A stretch of DNA of 50,683 nt from Stentor roeselii. Taxonomy: Eukaryota; Ciliophora; Heterotrichea; Heterotrichida; Stentoridae. The first letter of the stretch is position 1, and each line of letters starts with the position of its first letter. Positions 46,031-50,683 of this stretch are shown in pieces. The position numbers were made by a program, and so were the translations under genes. The notes under the pieces are model-generated. The model was not told where the DNA came from. It saw only the letters and a program-made list of their open reading frames with translations, and ran no database searches. The stretch covers positions 1-50,683 of the forward strand of contig RSEH01000312.1 of the NCBI GenBank assembly GCA_006503475.1, written 5' to 3'.

Positions 46031-46642
46031 GTGATGGAATATTTTAATTATTAAGATAAGGGGACTCAGATTTATGGCTTTTGGGAGATTTTGGTTGTCA
46101 TTGTTTTATCGATTGAATTTTTTAATAATTTTTTGAGGATGTGCTAAGGAATTTAGAGGAATGTTTTGAAAATATTATTTTAAAATATATGAATTTTATG
46201 ATTTGTGTCAGGTGTTTTTAAAAGGGTTGGTTTATTTATATTTGATTGAAGATTAGATGGAGTTATGTTTCACTTATTTGAAAAAAAAAAGAGATATGAA
46301 ATCATACACAATTAAACTATTAAAATTTTTAATCACCAGCCTTACTTATGATTTATCAAGTTATTAAAAGTTATAAAGAAAATAGATTGACCAGAATTCC
46401 AAATAATCAAAGAGTTGAAGTGTTTTAGTGGACTAATAATATAAGTCCAAAGATCGCTTGACCCTCAGTGTTCTATAAACAATCTTCAAAAATTTCCAAA
46501 CTATTTTTAATTATATATAAGTTAATATGATAACTCTAACAGCTTTTGTTACTTAGGTAACAGCTGATGAAGTTTTGAATAGTTGTTAAATAAAACTAAA
46601 AACTAATCAGATATCAGAAAGTCCCTAATAAATAATTAAAAT
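46031..46642. other. Convergent intergenic region
   Basis: About 610 nt of AT-rich DNA between the 3' ends of CCP5 and the receptor gene. Nothing recognised. Confidence 0.6.
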
Positions 46643-49600
46643 CTAACTACTAATTGATATTGAATGATTGATAAAACTATTCTCACTAATCTGACTATGA
46701 TCATTTACCCTGTATTTGGATTCAGGTCGAATACGATTAAGATCTGGGCTGAATTGAAATTTAATCAAATCTGGGATAAGATTCGGTTCATCAGGAATAA
46801 AAACCTCTCTTGATTGTTCAGAGACCTTCAAACCTGTCACAAAAATAAAACACAATCCAATCAATAAAGCCAAAATCGAATACTTCCCTGATGGTATCAT
46901 TTCAAATGTTGTACTGATAAAGATTGCCCAAGAGCTCATTAAAAGACCAGTTATTTGATATCCAGATATTTTTTCGTAATTGAATGGTTTCATTCTCAAG
47001 GTGATGGCAGCCAAACAAAATAAAATTCCGCTTTGAAAATAACCACTCACAATTTTACTATACGGTTCTAAGTTAACTTTAATTAGCACAAGTAATAATT
47101 GACAAACGCTTAAAACTGATAAATATTTCGGGGTTGTCCCTAGTCTTAGACCTACTTGGATCGTTTGCCAAAAAGGTCTAAGAAAAGTTGATATTATCAG
47201 AAACAAACATAAGGAGATACTTGAGACGATTACGTAATTCAAATGTTTTCCCTCATAGCAATATTTTGAACAGTCTTTTGATAAAAATGAATCAGATATT
47301 TTGTTTGTCAGCCCTTCTTCACATTTATAAATATTCATTAACATTAAAATAAAAGGCATGAATCCGATGTGACCAAGAAACGGTAAAGCGTTTTCAATGA
47401 CTAGTTCTAAGTATCGAAGAACTTTTTTGAATTTTTTGATTATAACTATAGAAAAAACAACAGTAAAAGAATATATCAAAGTGAGTAAAATAAGCCACAT
47501 ATGAAAAATCCAAAATTGATTGTTTTTAAAGTCATAAAAAGTCGCTAAATCGAACCCTGCAAAAAAGTTAAACTTTCTTGAAATGCTGCTAATGATCCCG
47601 ATCTGAGGATCCAATGACAAGGTTTGAAAAAATTGGCAAATAAAGAAAAGTTGATAAATAACGTCTTGGTAGCTCGGAAGTGTCTTACTTTCTAATTCTG
47701 GGATAGGGTTATCAAAAAACTTCTGAGAGAAATATGCAACGATGATAGTGATTATCAAGAGGATGATTGAGAGAATATGAAGTAGAAGTAGTCCGTATTT
47801 CGACCTTTGTTTATGTTTTGAATAAACACACCCACTAATTGGTCTGTAGTTAGATGGAGAGGATGTTTCACCTGTAGCCCAGACTGGTTCATTGATCATT
47901 CGGGAAGCTAAAACAGAAAACTTGCTGAATGCAAGAAACAAGTTAAAGTCTATATCATTTTTGGTTTTGTTTATTACAACCTGATAGTAAATAGCCAACT
48001 CCATAGCTCTTGAGTTTTCATTTTGCTTAAAGAAAACATCTCCAGAGCATCCAGCAAATCTTTGATTTCTCATAGCTTCAATTAATTGAAAGGGATCTTC
48101 GAAGTCTTCTCCTTTTTTCATCAGATATTTGATACCATTACTTATTACCATAAAAGAATCAAACATATTGCACATGTTTATTATCGGAAAATATCTTTTC
48201 CTTAATTCTGATTCGATTTTTTGTCCAAAAGGTGTCTGGTACTCTAATGATCCAGGTACAAGGCTACCTTCTAAAATTTCCAATTGTTTTTTTCTGAAAA
48301 TTTCATTTTTTTCGTTGTCCGAGTAATAAAAGGTTACAATGGATAGGATTAATACGAGATCTCCTCTTCTGAGACCAACATCATAAAGTCCTTCGAGTAA
48401 CTGTCCAGGTGAGTTGATTAATATTACCATCACTCTGCAATTTGTGTCTCTTATATATTCAAAAATGTATTTGAACTTAGAAAAATCATCTCTTGTATAA
48501 TTTGATGGAATAAATCGATATTCAGAAGGATTAATTATTTTTAAACCCATTTTTTCATAATAACTAGAAAGAATTTCGAAACGCATTCTATCAAAAGTGT
48601 CATTACCTGAAATCACAATAATGTCATTCCATTTGAAAAATTTATACATAAAAAGTGAATTATAAAAAATGTTATTTGTATTCCCAGTCATTTTCAAGAA
48701 CTCTGGATAAGCTGTTTTGTTGTTCATAGATGTTAAGTAGGATAAAGTTGATACTTGAGGAATAGTTATATTCAAATTTTTAAGACTCAAATAATGAGCT
48801 AAGCCTGATTCAGTAAATAATCCAGATATAAAGGCGAGACCTAGATTTTTGGAGTGTTTTGATAAGCATGAGATGCACCATGGTAAGTCATAGTAAAGAT
48901 TTCCACAGTCTGTTGGAATAAACACATACTCAAAACCTTCAAGATCTTTATTCGAATTTTCTAATTCTGCTGCATAATGAGCCCCTTTAAATATATAAGA
49001 AGGTTTCGAAATAGAAATGTTATTTGCCTCTGAAGTTCCATTAGCTATCATTATTGGCAACTTTTTCTTAAGATTTTCAGTTGTTTTATTTTTATTATTT
49101 CCAGGAAAGACGATATCTTCTGTTATTAGTAAAGATTCTTTTAATTTTCCAACTTTTTGTTTTTTCCCATTTTTCACATTCGTGACGAAAAATTCTTGAA
49201 GACAAATGTTCTGATTGCAGATTTTATTGAAATCTTCAAAAGTAAAAGTGGTGAGTTGATTGATAATATAATTGATGATGTTTGTGTAAAATTGTTCAAT
49301 AGAATTTGCATCATATCCTACCTCATAAGCTATTTCGACAGAACCTTCAATATCAGTATTAAAATTTCCTAACCCAAACAAAAAGTAATTTCCATATTCT
49401 TCTAATTTCCTTAACTTCAATAGCCTTACACAAACCTCTAAAGATTCTCCTTGATCTAAAATAACGATATTTTTAGCACCAGTTGCTTTAATAAATCTTT
49501 TAATCATCGTATCTAAATCCCTTTCAGTAATATTGTTATCATAAATATATTTTTTAATTTGGGAATCTGCGAATGAATTACTTAAAATATCAACAATCTT

Positions 49601-50008
49601 TGAATTTTCCTCATTACTTGACGAAAGAATTGAAAAATTTTTCCATTCAAAAAATTTTATCAAAGAGATTAAAGCCTTGGCCTCTATTTTATTTGGCGGC
49701 AAAATGGAAAATCTTTGAGATGAGAGTTGAAAGTCTAAGGTCTTAGTTATTGTAAGATAAGGGACTTTTAAGGTACTTGAAATTGAGTCAAGAATAGGGA
49801 ACAGATTTGGGTCAAGGGAGATGTCAAGAATGAAAGAAAGAAAGTCCATTTCAGGTAGTTCAAAGGAGTCAGAATTACTTGGCAGAAATAGGGAAATGGT
49901 GTTGTTGAAACTCGATTTTAATCCTATCGGAGTCTTTGGACCGTAGACTAAAAGAGTTGATTCAAGTGATTGTGCGAGACTTTTCACACAAAATATGAAA
50001 AAAAGCAT
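46643..50008 (-). CDS. Large receptor with two Venus-flytrap domains and multi-TM region
   Basis: 1121 aa. Signal peptide MLFFIFCVKSLAQS, then two ligand-binding (ANF/periplasmic-binding-like) domains. Domain 1 (about 15-290) contains LIKFFEWKNFSIL and GAKNIVILDQG. Domain 2 (about 330-700) contains SLFMYKFFKWNDIIVISGN and NCRVMVILINSPGQ, and ends FAGCSGDVFFKQNENSRAMELAIYYQVV, typical for receptor ANF domains. From about 735 there are seven or more hydrophobic segments (YGLLLLHILSIILLIITIIV, MWLILLTLIYSFTVVF, LNYVIVSSISLCLFLIIST, FQSGILFCLAAITLRMKPFN). The membrane part does not show clear class C GPCR motifs and looks more like a ciliate-type channel or TRP-like region. It is probably a surface chemosensor; coupling is unknown. 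No intron. Start context ctgataaATG. Confidence 0.8.
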   Translation of the reverse strand: MLFFIFCVKSLAQSLESTLLVYGPKTPIGLKSSFNNTISLFLPSNSDSFELPEMDFLSFILDISLDPNLFPILDSISSTLKVPYLTITKTLDFQLSSQRFSILPPNKIEAKALISLIKFFEWKNFSILSSSNEENSKIVDILSNSFADSQIKKYIYDNNITERDLDTMIKRFIKATGAKNIVILDQGESLEVCVRLLKLRKLEEYGNYFLFGLGNFNTDIEGSVEIAYEVGYDANSIEQFYTNIINYIINQLTTFTFEDFNKICNQNICLQEFFVTNVKNGKKQKVGKLKESLLITEDIVFPGNNKNKTTENLKKKLPIMIANGTSEANNISISKPSYIFKGAHYAAELENSNKDLEGFEYVFIPTDCGNLYYDLPWCISCLSKHSKNLGLAFISGLFTESGLAHYLSLKNLNITIPQVSTLSYLTSMNNKTAYPEFLKMTGNTNNIFYNSLFMYKFFKWNDIIVISGNDTFDRMRFEILSSYYEKMGLKIINPSEYRFIPSNYTRDDFSKFKYIFEYIRDTNCRVMVILINSPGQLLEGLYDVGLRRGDLVLILSIVTFYYSDNEKNEIFRKKQLEILEGSLVPGSLEYQTPFGQKIESELRKRYFPIINMCNMFDSFMVISNGIKYLMKKGEDFEDPFQLIEAMRNQRFAGCSGDVFFKQNENSRAMELAIYYQVVINKTKNDIDFNLFLAFSKFSVLASRMINEPVWATGETSSPSNYRPISGCVYSKHKQRSKYGLLLLHILSIILLIITIIVAYFSQKFFDNPIPELESKTLPSYQDVIYQLFFICQFFQTLSLDPQIGIISSISRKFNFFAGFDLATFYDFKNNQFWIFHMWLILLTLIYSFTVVFSIVIIKKFKKVLRYLELVIENALPFLGHIGFMPFILMLMNIYKCEEGLTNKISDSFLSKDCSKYCYEGKHLNYVIVSSISLCLFLIISTFLRPFWQTIQVGLRLGTTPKYLSVLSVCQLLLVLIKVNLEPYSKIVSGYFQSGILFCLAAITLRMKPFNYEKISGYQITGLLMSSWAIFISTTFEMIPSGKYSILALLIGLCFIFVTGLKVSEQSREVFIPDEPNLIPDLIKFQFSPDLNRIRPESKYRVNDHSQISENSFINHSISISS

Positions 50009-50683
50009 TTATCAGAAAACAAATGCAAAAAATTGGAACGAGAATTTTAGATATTTTAACAAGTTAGTTTTATTAAAAAGGTTCAAATTTTTGCTTGAAG
50101 ACAGAAACCATAAATTTATGTATCTTGAATCTACCTTGGATAAAATCCAGCCCTTTTGGGCAAGATAGATCGGCAGACTTCTATTTTAAACAAATGTCCT
50201 AAGTAACATTCTATAAATATCTGGATTATCACTTAATTTAGATTTCATTTAAGTCTCCAAGTACTGCATTACCATTTCCCGCTCAATGAAGATCGAGAAG
50301 CTCTTTACTTAAGAAAGAATCAACTGGTTTTTCTGACTCTGGAAAAATTTCTGAGAGAATTATATTATCGTAGTTAGTGTGGGAGTCTAAAAAGTCAACA
50401 TCTGTGATTTTATATAAAATACTCAGTAAACTCGCTTAATTCAAGGCATTAGTCAGATTCTATTTCGAGATTGAATTTAAGCTCTTCCTCAGTTGAGCTG
50501 CGATGATCTTAAAACCTTCTTAAAAATCATTTCAATATATTATTGTCTGTATTTCTAAGAGGTAATGTTGCCTTATTTTAATAAAAATTCATATTGAAAT
50601 AGATATAATTCATCAATTTACATAGAATTGATTTTTCGTCCTATCCTTTAAGTTTTTATGTTTCTGTATCACAATTTAAGGAA
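50009..50683 (-). pseudogene. Right-edge region with a decayed coding remnant
   Basis: No intact gene. On the minus strand about 50130-50460 reads as protein-like pieces broken by stops and frameshifts: ASLLSILYKITDVDFLDSH, IILSEIFPESEKPVDSFLS, GNGNAVLGDLNEI and LSDNPDIYRMLLRTFV. Family unknown. It lies upstream of the receptor start and is not part of it. The right edge of the window may cut it off. Confidence 0.4.

Overview
The window is the left end of a macronuclear chromosome of a heterotrich ciliate, most likely Stentor (S. coeruleus or a close relative). It begins with about 18 copies of CACCCTAA in C-rich-strand orientation. Genes use the standard code: long frames contain TGG but no internal TGA. 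The DNA is AT-rich, and introns are 15-16 nt, as published for Stentor. Blepharisma has the same telomere repeat but reads TGA as Trp, which these genes do not need.

Positions 145 to about 13000 are a sparse subtelomere. It holds a pseudokinase-like frame followed one frame back by an HExxH frame (2081-4317), a badly decayed XMAP215/CKAP5-type TOG-domain pseudogene (about 4595-6950), and two related B-box/coiled-coil genes (7853-10139 and 11553-12520), plus smaller coding remnants. The two related genes carry the most striking feature of the window. Their 3' parts are arrays of 14-16 nt introns packed back to back. Most are separated by 3-nt (one-codon) microexons, many by no exon at all, and three are nested inside other introns. 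Removing them restores one open frame through a WD-like blade, and both genes then end in the same conserved tail.

From about 13080 to 50008 the chromosome is a normal gene-dense core with short intergenic gaps and almost no introns. In order: lipocalin-like secreted protein (-), MFS sugar transporter (-), CFAP47 (-, 2875 aa without a visible intron), Myb DNA-binding protein (+), eIF2D (-), unknown protein (+), multi-pass membrane protein (+), CCDC177-like coiled coil (-), p24/TMED cargo receptor (-), alpha/beta hydrolase (+), acyl-CoA oxidase (+), ankyrin-HDAC fusion (-, one 15-nt intron), DCAF7/WDR68 (-), small membrane protein (-), unknown basic protein (+), RbBP5/Swd1 (-), cytosolic carboxypeptidase CCP5 (+) and a large receptor with tandem Venus-flytrap domains (-). 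Two divergent pairs have start codons only 29-31 bp apart, and one convergent pair has stop codons 1 bp apart.

Functionally the core mixes ciliary genes (CFAP47, the deglutamylase CCP5, perhaps the CCDC177-like protein), chromatin and transcription genes (HDAC, RbBP5, Myb, DCAF7) and housekeeping genes (eIF2D, p24, acyl-CoA oxidase). There is no sign of an operon or one shared pathway. All splicing statements are inferred from sequence; RNA reads would settle them.
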